NCBI RefSeq assembly: GCF_030246885.1
Contig: NZ_CP126739.1
Span: 2,108,001 to 2,172,000 of the forward strand
Length of the DNA: 64,000 nt
Origin: Microbacterium sp. zg-B185
Lineage (GTDB): Bacteria; Actinomycetota; Actinomycetes; Actinomycetales; Microbacteriaceae
Direction: 5' to 3'
A model generated the notes under the pieces. The model was not told the origin of the DNA. It saw only the letters and a program-made list of their open reading frames with translations, and searched no databases. A program made the position numbers and the translations under genes. Each line of letters opens with the position of its first letter. The first letter of the stretch is position 1. Below are positions 16,013 through 25,270 of the stretch, in pieces.

Positions 16013-16501
16013 TCAATCGTCCTCGGTGAGTCCCTCGTAGAACCCGACGACCGTTCGGAGGGTTGGCACCACCGCCGCCTGGGACAGATGTGCACGGTAG
16101 TAGGGCCTGCGATCAGTCTGGTTCTTCCGTGGCGCCTCGAGTTCTTCCTCGACGTCGCCGAAGTCCGACCATCGCATCATCGCGCCGGTAACCACCGCAA
16201 GCCCCGGATGCAGATGATCGCTCGGAGACAGCTCACCGAAGGCTGACTCCACCACCAGCGAGTGGGTATTCACGTTGCGCACTAGGTTCAGCGCACCAGT
16301 GAGCTGACCGTCCGGCGTTCCGTCGACGGCATCCCAATAGACGTTCTTGAGCCGTTTATGCAAGGCATCCTGTACCCGGTACACCAGCGCCAGTGCGGAT
16401 TCCACGGCCCGGCGCCGGCTGTCAGCATCCGTCGCTACGTCCAGTACCTCCGCGTGGAACGTGATGTCGTCCAGCATCGTTTGGATTTGTCGTTCGAGCA
16501 C
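16013..16501 (-). CDS. Hypothetical protein with possible HEPN-type RNase motif
   Basis: A 162-residue, mostly helical protein that I cannot place in a named family. The segment LNLVRNVNTHSLVVES contains Arg75-Asn-Val-Asn-Thr-His80, matching the R-x4-6-H motif of HEPN ribonucleases found in toxin-antitoxin and phage-defence systems. The helical N-terminal half (YRVQDALHKRLKNVYWDAV) would fit a HEPN bundle. The GTG at 16501 is chosen because TACGAT lies seven bases upstream. A longer reading frame would run back through the hairpin repeat. It sits in the tRNA-flanked island. A defence or toxin role is inference. Confidence 0.6.
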   Translation of the reverse strand: MLERQIQTMLDDITFHAEVLDVATDADSRRRAVESALALVYRVQDALHKRLKNVYWDAVDGTPDGQLTGALNLVRNVNTHSLVVESAFGELSPSDHLHPGLAVVTGAMMRWSDFGDVEEELEAPRKNQTDRRPYYRAHLSQAAVVPTLRTVVGFYEGLTEDD

Positions 16502-16508
16502 ACGTCGA

Positions 16509-16514
16509 ATCGTA
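16509..16514 (-). promoter_or_regulatory. -10 box of the HEPN-like gene, leaderless type
   Basis: Minus-strand TACGAT lies seven bases before the GTG at 16501 and starts about 24 bases downstream of the hairpin repeat at 16538-16593. Confidence 0.5.
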
Positions 16515-16537
16515 GGGCGGTCGACCCCATAGCGGCT

Positions 16538-16593
16538 ACGACGAATAACGCCCCCGAACCCACCCAATAAGGGGTGAGCCCGAGGGCGTCAGG
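16538..16593. repeat. 56-base hairpin repeat, copy 1
   Basis: Shared with 17505-17560. The outer arms ACGCCC/GGGCGT and inner arms CACCC/GGGTG are conserved between copies, while the six-base loop differs (AATAAG here, GGTGAA in the other copy). It lies between the zinc-ribbon gene and the HEPN-like gene and may terminate the former. Confidence 0.75.
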
Positions 16594-16686
16594 AGCCAAT
16601 GTTGCCAGCCTCGCCGGGCACGGAGGACGGCGAGGATCTAGATCGGGACCCCAGTTCAATGCATTCGGCAGCGAGCTATTGGTCCT

Positions 16687-16830
16687 TCAGAGGCTCAGGC
16701 GGACATCGTGAGCTGGCGGAGAAGGAACCTCCCACGAGTGGTCACACTTCTTGCACTCGAATGCGGCGCGAACCGCCACGCGGGCGTCCATGGCTTCGAT
16801 GTTGTGCGAGCCGCACTCAGGGCAGGTCAT
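16687..16830 (-). CDS. Small zinc-ribbon protein
   Basis: A 47-residue protein with two CxxC knuckles: CPECGSHNIEAMD near the N-terminus and FECKKCDHSWEV, giving a classic zinc-ribbon. The ATG at 16830 starts MTCPECGSH. A longer frame upstream adds only 13 residues without a motif. CACACT lies six bases before the ATG and may serve as a poor -10 box. Such proteins bind nucleic acid or act as small adaptors, and nothing in the sequence fixes the role. It lies in the island between the membrane protein and the HEPN-like gene. Confidence 0.6.
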   Translation of the reverse strand: MTCPECGSHNIEAMDARVAVRAAFECKKCDHSWEVPSPPAHDVRLSL

Positions 16831-16933
16831 GCACTCAGTGTGCCAGCGACGGGTCACACCCGGGTCCACCCGCTGAATGTTCTGAGTTGCCGGCGGGGAT
16901 GGGAGAACCCAACTGACCGATGCGGTGCTCCGT

Positions 16934-17419
16934 CTAAATCTGCGCTGGTCGCTCGCTCGGCCTCAGCGGCTGTTCTGGGGCATCGAAGGGCGCATGTGTG
17001 CGGTGATAGCAGCGCGAGAAGTACGCGTTGGAAGAAGGTAGGAACTGCAGCACGACGGCCACCACATTTATGGCCGCAGCGATACAGTTCAGCGCAGTCA
17101 CATACCCGAAATGGAAAGTGATGACCGCGAGGCCCAGTCCGGCCAGCGCCGTGAGGACTGTACGGGCCCAAACGTGGCCGCGGAGCATGAACCACGCGAA
17201 CACCAGTCGGGCCAGGCTCCAGGCCGCAAGCAGCACCCCGATCCCCGCTGCCCTCTCGCTGTGGCTGGCCGGCACCGCGAGCAGATGGCCTGGGGAGGGG
17301 ACCGCGGAAAACAGGAGTACCGCGCTGACCAGACCTACCGCCGTGCCCAATATCCACAACCCAGACGCCCATGTCACGGCACGGGGGTGACCTTGGTGGT
17401 CTGCATCGCTCGTGGGCAT
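16934..17419 (-). CDS. Island membrane protein, four predicted helices, function unknown
   Basis: A 161-residue protein with about four hydrophobic segments: TWASGLWILGTAVGLVSAVLL, GIGVLLAAWSLARLVFAWFML, VLTALAGLGLAVITFHFGYV and ALNCIAAAINVVAVVLQFL. A short polar C-terminal tail follows. No conserved motif was recognised. The ATG at 17419 follows GGAGG by only three bases. It is the first gene of the island's minus-strand series after hairpin repeat copy 2. Some DoxX-like or DUF-type four-helix membrane proteins look similar, but I cannot assign one. Confidence 0.62.
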   Translation of the reverse strand: MPTSDADHQGHPRAVTWASGLWILGTAVGLVSAVLLFSAVPSPGHLLAVPASHSERAAGIGVLLAAWSLARLVFAWFMLRGHVWARTVLTALAGLGLAVITFHFGYVTALNCIAAAINVVAVVLQFLPSSNAYFSRCYHRTHAPFDAPEQPLRPSERPAQI

Positions 17420-17504
17420 GATCCTCCAGCAGATTCCCGGCCGACCCTACCCGGTTGATCGCAAGATACCCCGATTCGCATATGAGGACAACGATGGCGG
17501 GCAC

Positions 17505-17560
17505 ACGACGAAAGACGCCCCCGAACCCACCCGGTGAAGGGTGAGCCCGAGGGCGTCAGG
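17505..17560. repeat. 56-base hairpin repeat, copy 2
   Basis: Matches 16538-16593 except in the loop and at a few positions. It is upstream of the island membrane protein on the minus strand. Confidence 0.75.
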
Positions 17561-17679
17561 GCGTTCAGAGTAAGCGTTCGATTGGGGGCACAAGCGACCG
17601 ACTACATCCAGATTCTGCACGAGGGACCCGACCGACTTCAACGCTCGCGATGTTCGCTGAAAACAGCGAGTAAATAGCG

Positions 17680-17717
17680 AATGCGCCCCATCCGGCCGGA
17701 GCCAGTTGGGGCGCATT
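17680..17717 (-). terminator. Hairpin downstream of the tRNA(UAA) gene
   Basis: Perfect 11-base arms AATGCGCCCCA (17680-17690) and its complement (17707-17717), lying 25 bases past the tRNA 3' end on its strand. Confidence 0.6.
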
Positions 17718-17735
17718 GCGCGGAATCACGCGGGA

Positions 17736-17777
17736 GAACCGTACCCCCGGTGGGATTCGAACCCACACTTGGGCGAT
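17736..17777. repeat. Attachment-site copy within the intact tRNA gene, right end of the island
   Basis: Perfect 42-base direct repeat of 15412-15453. Here it is joined to the 5' half of the tRNA, so the gene is whole. Confidence 0.85.
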
Positions 17778-17815
17778 TTTAAGTCGCCTGCCTCTGCCGG
17801 TTGGGCTACGGGGGC
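17742..17815 (-). tRNA. tRNA with UAA anticodon (tRNA-Leu by codon), short variable loop
   Basis: A 74-base cloverleaf. The acceptor GCCCCCG pairs with CGGGGGT (G1-U72 wobble), the discriminator is A, and CCA is not encoded. The anticodon stem GGCGA/TCGCC holds the loop CTTAAAA, giving anticodon TAA. The T arm is GTGGG-TTCGAAT-CCCAC. The variable region is only about five bases, whereas bacterial tRNA-Leu normally has a long variable arm. The decoding assignment therefore follows the anticodon, and aminoacylation identity is less certain. Its 3' half is the attachment site of the island. Confidence 0.85.
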
Positions 17816-17845
17816 GTGCACGCGGGCCCGCCTCCACGGTACCGG

Positions 17846-19255
17846 TCAGCCGCGTGCGGAGACCTGCTTGGGTGCATCCGCCACGACGGGCGCCTTGACG
17901 GGAGCCGCCTCGACGGGCTGCGGCGTGCGCGGGCGAGCGGCGAATTCTTCGAAGACGTACCGCGGATCCTGGACGGCCTGCAGATTGACCAGGTCGCGGC
18001 CCAGCCACAGGTTGTTCCACCAGCCCCACACGACCCGGAACTTGCGCTCCCACGACGGCATCGCCAGGCCGTGGTATCCACGGTGCGCGACCCACGCGAT
18101 GAACCCCTTGAGTGCGAGGTTGCCGGATTGGAAGACGCCGTTGTACAGACCGAGGCCGGCGACCGCGCCCAGGTTCTTGTGGAAATACTCACGCGGCAGC
18201 TCGCCGCGCAGGACCGCCACGAGGTTCTTGGCGAGCAGCTTTGCCTGGCGGACGGCGTGCTGCGCGTTCGGAACACAGTATCCGCCGACGCCACCGCCGG
18301 ACAGGTCGGGAACGGCCGAGACATCCCCTGCTGCCCAGGCGCCCTCGACGATCTCGTCGTCGGTGCCCACGCGGAGGTCGGCGCGGGTCTGGATGCGACC
18401 GCGTTCCTCGACGGGCAGGTCTCCGCCGCGGACGACGGTCGGGTTGGCCATGACGCCGGCAGTCCAGATGATCAGGTCGCTCGGAATCACCTCCCCGGTG
18501 GACAGCTCGACGTTGCCGCCGAGGGCGCCGGTGACCTGGGTGTCCAGGTGCACGTAGGCGGCGCGCTTGGCGAGATCCTTCAGCACCCATTCGCTGGTCT
18601 TCAGCGACACCTCGGGCATGATCCGGCCCATCGCCTCGATGAGGTGGAAGTGCGTGTCGTCGAAGGTGATCTCCGGGTAGCGCGCCACCAGCGACGACGC
18701 CAGGGAACGCAGTTCTGCGAACACCTCGATTCCCGCGAACCCGCCGCCGACCACGACGACCGTCAGCAGACGGTCCCGCTCGGGTCCGGGCGGAAGCGTG
18801 GAGGCCTTGTCGAAGTTGGACATCAGGCGGTCGCGGATCGCGACCGCCTCCTCGATCGTCTTGAGTCCGATCGCGTTGTCGGCGATGCCCGGGATCGGGA
18901 ACGTGCGCGAGACGGCCCCGGCGGTGACCACGATCTGGTCGTACTCGAGTTCGTAGGGCGCACCGGCGATCGGGGTGATCGTGGCGACTCTGTTCGCGTG
19001 GCTGATCCCGGTCACCTTGGCGGCGACCACCGTGGTGCGCTTGAGGTGGCGGCGCAGCGCGACGACGGAGTGCCGGGCTTCGATGGATCCGGCCGCGACC
19101 TCGGGCAGGAACGGCTGGTAGGTCATGTACGGCAACGGGTCGACGATGGTCACCTCGGCCTCGCCCTTGCGCAGATGCTTCTCGAGCTTCCAGGCAGTGT
19201 AGAAGCCCGCGTAGCCGCCACCGACTATGAGGATTTTTGGCACGGTGTTGCTCAC
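17846..19255 (-). CDS. ndh: Type II NADH dehydrogenase (NDH-2)
   Basis: A 469-residue flavoprotein that oxidises NADH and reduces menaquinone without pumping protons, at the inner face of the membrane. The N-terminal FAD-binding GGGYAGFYTAWKLE and the second dinucleotide-binding VVVVGGGFAGIEVFAEL are intact. The C-terminal third has SGGGVGGYCVPNAQHAVRQA, typical of NDH-2, and an amphipathic region near FRVVWGWWNNLWLGRDLVN for membrane contact. About 40 Pro/Ala-rich residues follow at the end. The GTG at 19255 has AGGAG about ten bases upstream. It lies 20 bases after the protease gene on the same strand. Confidence 0.94.
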   Translation of the reverse strand: MSNTVPKILIVGGGYAGFYTAWKLEKHLRKGEAEVTIVDPLPYMTYQPFLPEVAAGSIEARHSVVALRRHLKRTTVVAAKVTGISHANRVATITPIAGAPYELEYDQIVVTAGAVSRTFPIPGIADNAIGLKTIEEAVAIRDRLMSNFDKASTLPPGPERDRLLTVVVVGGGFAGIEVFAELRSLASSLVARYPEITFDDTHFHLIEAMGRIMPEVSLKTSEWVLKDLAKRAAYVHLDTQVTGALGGNVELSTGEVIPSDLIIWTAGVMANPTVVRGGDLPVEERGRIQTRADLRVGTDDEIVEGAWAAGDVSAVPDLSGGGVGGYCVPNAQHAVRQAKLLAKNLVAVLRGELPREYFHKNLGAVAGLGLYNGVFQSGNLALKGFIAWVAHRGYHGLAMPSWERKFRVVWGWWNNLWLGRDLVNLQAVQDPRYVFEEFAARPRTPQPVEAAPVKAPVVADAPKQVSARG

Positions 19256-19275
19256 GTGGGGAGTACTCCTGGGGA

Positions 19276-20544
19276 TCAGCGGCTCGGCGCCCGTGACGCC
19301 AATCGGATACGTCGGACAGCTGCGATGACGCCGAGAGCCACAAGTATAGCGGTGGCTGATCCCCCCATCAGCGGCAGCGTGCCATAGAGCAGCGAATCCG
19401 TCGAGGGCAGCAGCGGGGTGGAGACCCGGCGTGCGGCATCCGAGGGGGGCAGCGGCGGCACCTCGACAGGCTTGACCGTCGGGGCCGGCTCGGGGTCGGT
19501 CTCGGCACGACGGTAGAGGCGGATCCACTCCTCCAGGCTGCCCATGGGGTTGGCGGTGACCGCGGGCACGTTCGCCGAGACGGCCGCCGCGGCATCCACG
19601 AGTCCGTACCCGTACAGCGGATCTGGCACCGCCCGTGCGGATGCCACGGGCCGGGCGGTGCGGATGATGCGGTTGATGACGTTGGCGGCGTCCAGATCCG
19701 GGTGGGCGGCGCGCACGAGCGCCGCGACGCCGGCTACGATCGGCGCGGCGCCGCTGGTGCCGTTCCACAGCACGAGCCGGCCGTCGGCAGACACCCCGAC
19801 GAGATCCTCACTCGGTGCCGAGACGCCGATGGTGATGCCCTGGGTGGATGCCTCGAGACTCGCCCGCCCGGACGGATCGACGCCGGCCACCGTCAGCACG
19901 CCGGGGATCGTTGCCGGCGCGCCGACGCGGGACGTGCCGCTGCCCCGGTTTCCGGCGGCGACGACGACGACGACGTCGTGTTCGTGGGCGTACAGGAACG
20001 CGGAGTCCCAGCTCTTGTCCCAGTCCAGTGTGTTGGTGGTCAGCGACAGGTTGATCACGTCGGCGCCGTTGTCGACCGACCACCGGATCGCCTCGGCGAT
20101 CTGCTCCGTGAAGGGCACCTTCGCGGACGACCCGAAGCCGACCGATACCGAGAGCAGCTCCGCCTGCGGCGCGACGCCGATCATCCCGGTCGACGGGCCG
20201 GTGCCGCGTGCGGCGGCCAGCGAGGCCACCCAGCTGCCGTGATTGGAGTCCACGGCGCCGACCGGCGCGCGACCGTCCGGTGCGCCCGTTCCCGACACGT
20301 CGGTCCCGCCGACCACCGCGCCCTCGAACTCCGCCGGACCGCGAGCGATCCCGGTGTCGATGATCGCGATCCGCACTCCCGCGCCCCGAGTGGTGGCCCA
20401 CGCCGCCTTGACGCCGTAGTCGTCGAGCCAGTACTCCGCGGCGCGCACCGGATCCTGCGCGGATGCGTCCGGGATCACGGCCGACCCGGTCAGCAGCACC
20501 ACGGCCAGCGCGGAGGCGCAGACGGCCAGCAACGGCCGGATCAT
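19276..20544 (-). CDS. Secreted, membrane-anchored subtilisin-like serine protease (S8, mycosin-like)
   Basis: A 422-residue protease precursor. A signal peptide (about residues 1-29) precedes an S8 domain with the complete catalytic triad: Asp63 in IAIIDTG, His102 in DSNHGSWVA and Ser264 in NGTSGAAPIVAGVAAL, plus oxyanion Asn199 in AAGNRGSG. A Pro-rich linker and one C-terminal membrane helix (about 390-412) finish the protein. This layout is that of the mycosins of type VII secretion, yet no ESX gene is nearby. The ATG overlaps the DUF501 stop codon by four bases, so the two are coupled. Confidence 0.9.
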   Translation of the reverse strand: MIRPLLAVCASALAVVLLTGSAVIPDASAQDPVRAAEYWLDDYGVKAAWATTRGAGVRIAIIDTGIARGPAEFEGAVVGGTDVSGTGAPDGRAPVGAVDSNHGSWVASLAAARGTGPSTGMIGVAPQAELLSVSVGFGSSAKVPFTEQIAEAIRWSVDNGADVINLSLTTNTLDWDKSWDSAFLYAHEHDVVVVVAAGNRGSGTSRVGAPATIPGVLTVAGVDPSGRASLEASTQGITIGVSAPSEDLVGVSADGRLVLWNGTSGAAPIVAGVAALVRAAHPDLDAANVINRIIRTARPVASARAVPDPLYGYGLVDAAAAVSANVPAVTANPMGSLEEWIRLYRRAETDPEPAPTVKPVEVPPLPPSDAARRVSTPLLPSTDSLLYGTLPLMGGSATAILVALGVIAAVRRIRLASRAPSR

Positions 20545-21059
20545 GCACCGCCTCCCGGTTCGGCGCATACGCAGCGCAGCGGCGACCACGAGGACAGCGC
20601 CAGTGCGCGGTCGCCGATCGGGTTCACGCCGGGTCCCGCCGCGAGCGAATGCGCCACCAGCGCGTGCAGGCACTTGATCCGGGTGGGCATGCCCCCGGCC
20701 GAGATCCCGGAGATCTCCTCGACCGCACCGAACCCCGCACGGTCGCGCAGGTACGCCTCGTGGGCGCGCTGGTACGCGTCGGCGAGGTCGGAGTCCGCCT
20801 CCAGGTCGTCGCTCAGCGCGCGCATCACCTGCCCCGCCTCCAGCCCCGACATGGCGGCGGTCGCGGCCGGGTGAGTCAGGTAGTAGAACGTCGGAAACGG
20901 CGTTCCGTCCTCGAGGCGAGGTGCCGTGGCCGCCACCGTCGGGTTGCCGCACACGCAGCGCGCGGCGATCCCCACGACGCCGCGGGCGGGTCGCCCGAGC
21001 TGGGCACGCAGGACGCGCAGATCAGTCTCACGAACGGGCGGGAACGGCGGGGTGGTCAC
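20541..21059 (-). CDS. DUF501 domain protein
   Basis: A 172-residue protein matching DUF501. It has the N-terminal LGRPARGVVGIAARCVCGNP, the central FYYLTHPAATAAMSGLEAGQVM, and the C-terminal TRIKCLHALVAHSLAAGPGVNPIGD with conserved Cys and His residues that could bind a metal. The gene order eno, ftsB/divIC, DUF501 is conserved in actinobacteria and is kept here. Function is unknown, and the neighbourhood suggests a link to cell division or envelope work. The GTG start is at 21059. Confidence 0.9.
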   Translation of the reverse strand: MTTPPFPPVRETDLRVLRAQLGRPARGVVGIAARCVCGNPTVAATAPRLEDGTPFPTFYYLTHPAATAAMSGLEAGQVMRALSDDLEADSDLADAYQRAHEAYLRDRAGFGAVEEISGISAGGMPTRIKCLHALVAHSLAAGPGVNPIGDRALALSSWSPLRCVCAEPGGGA

Positions 21060-21116
21060 GCCGCCCAGGGTACCGTTCCGCGGCTGGGACGACGCTGGCC
21101 GCCGGTGCCGCCGAGG

Positions 21117-21671
21117 TCACGGAGTGCCGGCCGGCGTCTCTTCCGGCGCGATGTCGGGAACCCCGATGGAGGGCGGCGCGACGGTCTGGGCCATCCCCGC
21201 CTCCGTCACGGAGCGGACGAACTGCGCCATCCAGTCCGTGCGGGTCTGCTCGACATCGCCGCTGACGGCCGCCTGCTCCTGTGGGACCAGCGCCGCGGGA
21301 AGGTCGTTGTCCACCAGGTAGACGACCTCGCCGGGCTTGACGTAGTAGAGCCGCTCCCGCGCCTGCGTGGTGATGTAGGCCGGGTCGGTCCAGCGGTCGC
21401 GCTGCGCTTCCAGGTCGGCGACGTCCTCCCGGCTGACCTGCACCGCGGCCTGCAGCGCCGCGATCTGCTGGCGCTGGTCCACGTACGTGCCGATCGTCGG
21501 CACGAGGACGAACGCGGCCAGGACCACGAGTCCGAGCATGATGACCATGAATCCGGACAGGCGGATGCCGCCGAGCCAGCCCCGCACGTCCACGGGCTGC
21601 CGCGCTGCGGTGCGGCGGGGAGCCCGTTCCGGGCGGGCGGCGCGAGAGGGGGGAGCCGTCATCTTGGCCAC
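21117..21671 (-). CDS. FtsB/DivIC family septum formation initiator
   Basis: A 184-residue bitopic membrane protein. A basic N-terminal tail is followed by one membrane helix (about residues 38-60, GFMVIMLGLVVLAAFVLVP), a coiled coil (YVDQRQQIAALQAAVQVSREDVADLEAQR) and the hallmark DPAYITTQARERLYYVKPGEVVYLV. FtsB-type proteins join FtsL and FtsQ in the divisome. The start is GTG 21671 with a purine-rich GAGGGGGAG upstream. ATG 21662 is an alternative. It lies between eno and DUF501 on the same strand. Confidence 0.9.
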   Translation of the reverse strand: MAKMTAPPSRAARPERAPRRTAARQPVDVRGWLGGIRLSGFMVIMLGLVVLAAFVLVPTIGTYVDQRQQIAALQAAVQVSREDVADLEAQRDRWTDPAYITTQARERLYYVKPGEVVYLVDNDLPAALVPQEQAAVSGDVEQTRTDWMAQFVRSVTEAGMAQTVAPPSIGVPDIAPEETPAGTP

Positions 21672-21723
21672 GGCTCCCCCTCTCGTTCACTCGCCGGCAC
21701 GCGGCGATTCGGTCTGCGGTGCG

Positions 21724-23786
<2,063 letters not shown>

Positions 23787-23836
23787 CGCTCCACTTTCGC
23801 TGGCCGCCGCGGGCACGTCAAGGGCGTCCGCGCGGG

Positions 23837-24838
23837 TCAGCTATGGACGCGTCCGACCAGCGCCTGCAGCAATCGCGCCCCTGTCTCGGCGTCGTCGACC
23901 GTGACGACGAACCGCTTGCCGTTGCGGCGCGTGACCTCGATGGCTGCCCCTCGCCGCTGCACGACGCCGAAACGGCGATCGGGGCTCAGCCGCAGCCCCC
24001 AGCCGCCGAACTCCCCCATCGGATCGACGAACACGCACGAGACGGACGCCACCTCGTGGATCGGCACGCGCAGCCTTGGGAGGCCGAGCACCGAGTCCAC
24101 GCGAAGTCCGGTCGCGTCGACCCGCACGCGGAACGCGACATTCGCGGCCGTGAGCGCGAACACCAGCACCGTGACCATCGTCAGCGTCCAGCAGGTGGCC
24201 GCTGACGCACCGGTGATCCATGCCACGAGCGCGCTCACGCCGACCGCCCCCACGGCTATGGCGAGGGCGATCACCACACCGGGCGCCACGCTCGTCGTCC
24301 GCAGCCACACCGCGCGCTCATCTTGCTCGAGCGGCAACGCCGCCGCGGGCTCATCCGCCGCGCGGGTGTCACTCTGTGCGGGCTGTGCGAACCACGCGAC
24401 CACACCCACGAGGACTCCTGCGGCGACGGACCCGATCATGCTCCAGCCCATGGTGGGCGGCTCCGCGCCGCCCGCAGGCCCCGCCTGCATGGCGAAGGTC
24501 CAGGTGGCGGCGGTGACCACCAAGGCCGATGTCCCTGCGGCAACCGCGCCCATCAGCCGGTAGGTGGCGCCTCGGCCCCCACTGCGCAGGCCGGGCAGGG
24601 TCGTCAGGCCGATCAGCGCGGAGACGCCGATGCCGAATCCGACCGTCACCAAGGGCTGCGTCCAGACCGGGGCGAAGCCGTCGGCCTCGCCTGCGCCGTT
24701 CCAGTGCATCGCGATCGTCGCGGGCATCACCGGAAGCAACGCCAGCTGAATCACCACGCCGACCAGGGCGATCGCCCCCGGAACGATGAGCGCGACGATC
24801 ACGAAGCGGCGGATGGCAGGGACAGCGTCAGCGGTCAC
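23837..24838 (-). CDS. DUF1648 multi-helix membrane protein
   Basis: A 333-residue membrane protein with about seven hydrophobic segments. The N-terminal LPVMPATIAMHWNGAGEADGF is the DUF1648 signature (a helix followed by HWN-G--DG). The last about 100 residues are soluble and PH-like (RVDSVLGLPRLRVPIHEVASV). The gene overlaps the GntR regulator gene by 11 bases. DUF1648 proteins, like B. subtilis SdpI, are often paired with small GntR or ArsR regulators and linked to envelope stress or immunity to peptide toxins. That role is inference here. Confidence 0.85.
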   Translation of the reverse strand: MTADAVPAIRRFVIVALIVPGAIALVGVVIQLALLPVMPATIAMHWNGAGEADGFAPVWTQPLVTVGFGIGVSALIGLTTLPGLRSGGRGATYRLMGAVAAGTSALVVTAATWTFAMQAGPAGGAEPPTMGWSMIGSVAAGVLVGVVAWFAQPAQSDTRAADEPAAALPLEQDERAVWLRTTSVAPGVVIALAIAVGAVGVSALVAWITGASAATCWTLTMVTVLVFALTAANVAFRVRVDATGLRVDSVLGLPRLRVPIHEVASVSCVFVDPMGEFGGWGLRLSPDRRFGVVQRRGAAIEVTRRNGKRFVVTVDDAETGARLLQALVGRVHS

Positions 24839-25184
24839 GGGCGATCTCCTTCACAAGAGAGGCAAGAGTGTCGGTCGAGAGGCCGAGCGCACGGGCGCGG
24901 TCGACGAGGGAGGCGATGTCGTCGTGGAGCTGCGCGAGCGGGGCGGCGGCGGCGGTCACGACCGCTCCCCTGCCGCGTCGCATATCGACGAGTCCTTCGT
25001 CGCGCAGATCCTGGTATGCGTGCAGGACGGTGTGGAGGTTGACACCCAGCGCGTCCGCGACATCCCGAGCAGAGGGCAGGCGGTCGCCGGGGAGCAGACG
25101 TCCGGCCGCAGCATCCGCTCGGACAGACGCGGCGACCTGCGCGAACAGGGGTTCCTCGCTTGACGGGTCCACTCTCAGCAGCAT
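24828..25184 (-). CDS. GntR family regulator, YtrA-type
   Basis: A 118-residue repressor-like protein. The winged helix spans about residues 9-75 (EPLFAQVAASVRADAAAGRLLPGDRLPSARDVADALGVNLHTVLHAYQDLRDEGLV). A short helical tail instead of a large effector domain is the YtrA subfamily trait. ATG 25184 follows TAGAAT by six bases, and a palindrome (25199-25215) sits just upstream, so autoregulation of this gene and the DUF1648 partner is likely. The 3' end overlaps DUF1648 by 11 bases. Confidence 0.92.
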   Translation of the reverse strand: MLLRVDPSSEEPLFAQVAASVRADAAAGRLLPGDRLPSARDVADALGVNLHTVLHAYQDLRDEGLVDMRRGRGAVVTAAAAPLAQLHDDIASLVDRARALGLSTDTLASLVKEIARDR

Positions 25185-25190
25185 GCTCTG

Positions 25191-25215
25191 ATTCTATAAC
25201 AACTAGAACAGTTGT
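25191..25215 (-). promoter_or_regulatory. Leaderless promoter and GntR operator
   Basis: Minus-strand TAGAAT (25191-25196) is the -10 box, six bases before the ATG at 25184. A perfect inverted repeat ACAACT-agaac-AGTTGT (25199-25215) lies just upstream, in the -35/-10 spacer. It is the obvious binding site for the adjacent GntR protein. The divergent DUF4442 gene starts 56 bases further on and may share the control. Confidence 0.7.
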
Positions 25216-25270
25216 AGAGAACGCACAGCCGATGGCTGGCGGAGCGCGGAATTCCGGCACACTGCCACCT

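Larger units (their letters stand above)
15412..17777. mobile_element. Small tRNA-flanked genomic island, about 2.3 kb, integrase-less remnant
   Basis: The segment between the two 42-base repeats carries only genes without clear core functions: a possible HEPN protein, a zinc-ribbon protein, a four-helix membrane protein and a 17-residue peptide gene, all on the minus strand. It also holds two copies of a 56-base hairpin repeat and other hairpins. Base composition is visibly less GC-rich than the flanks in several stretches. No integrase, replication or transfer gene is present, so it is either a decayed element or a cassette mobilised in trans. Confidence 0.7.
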
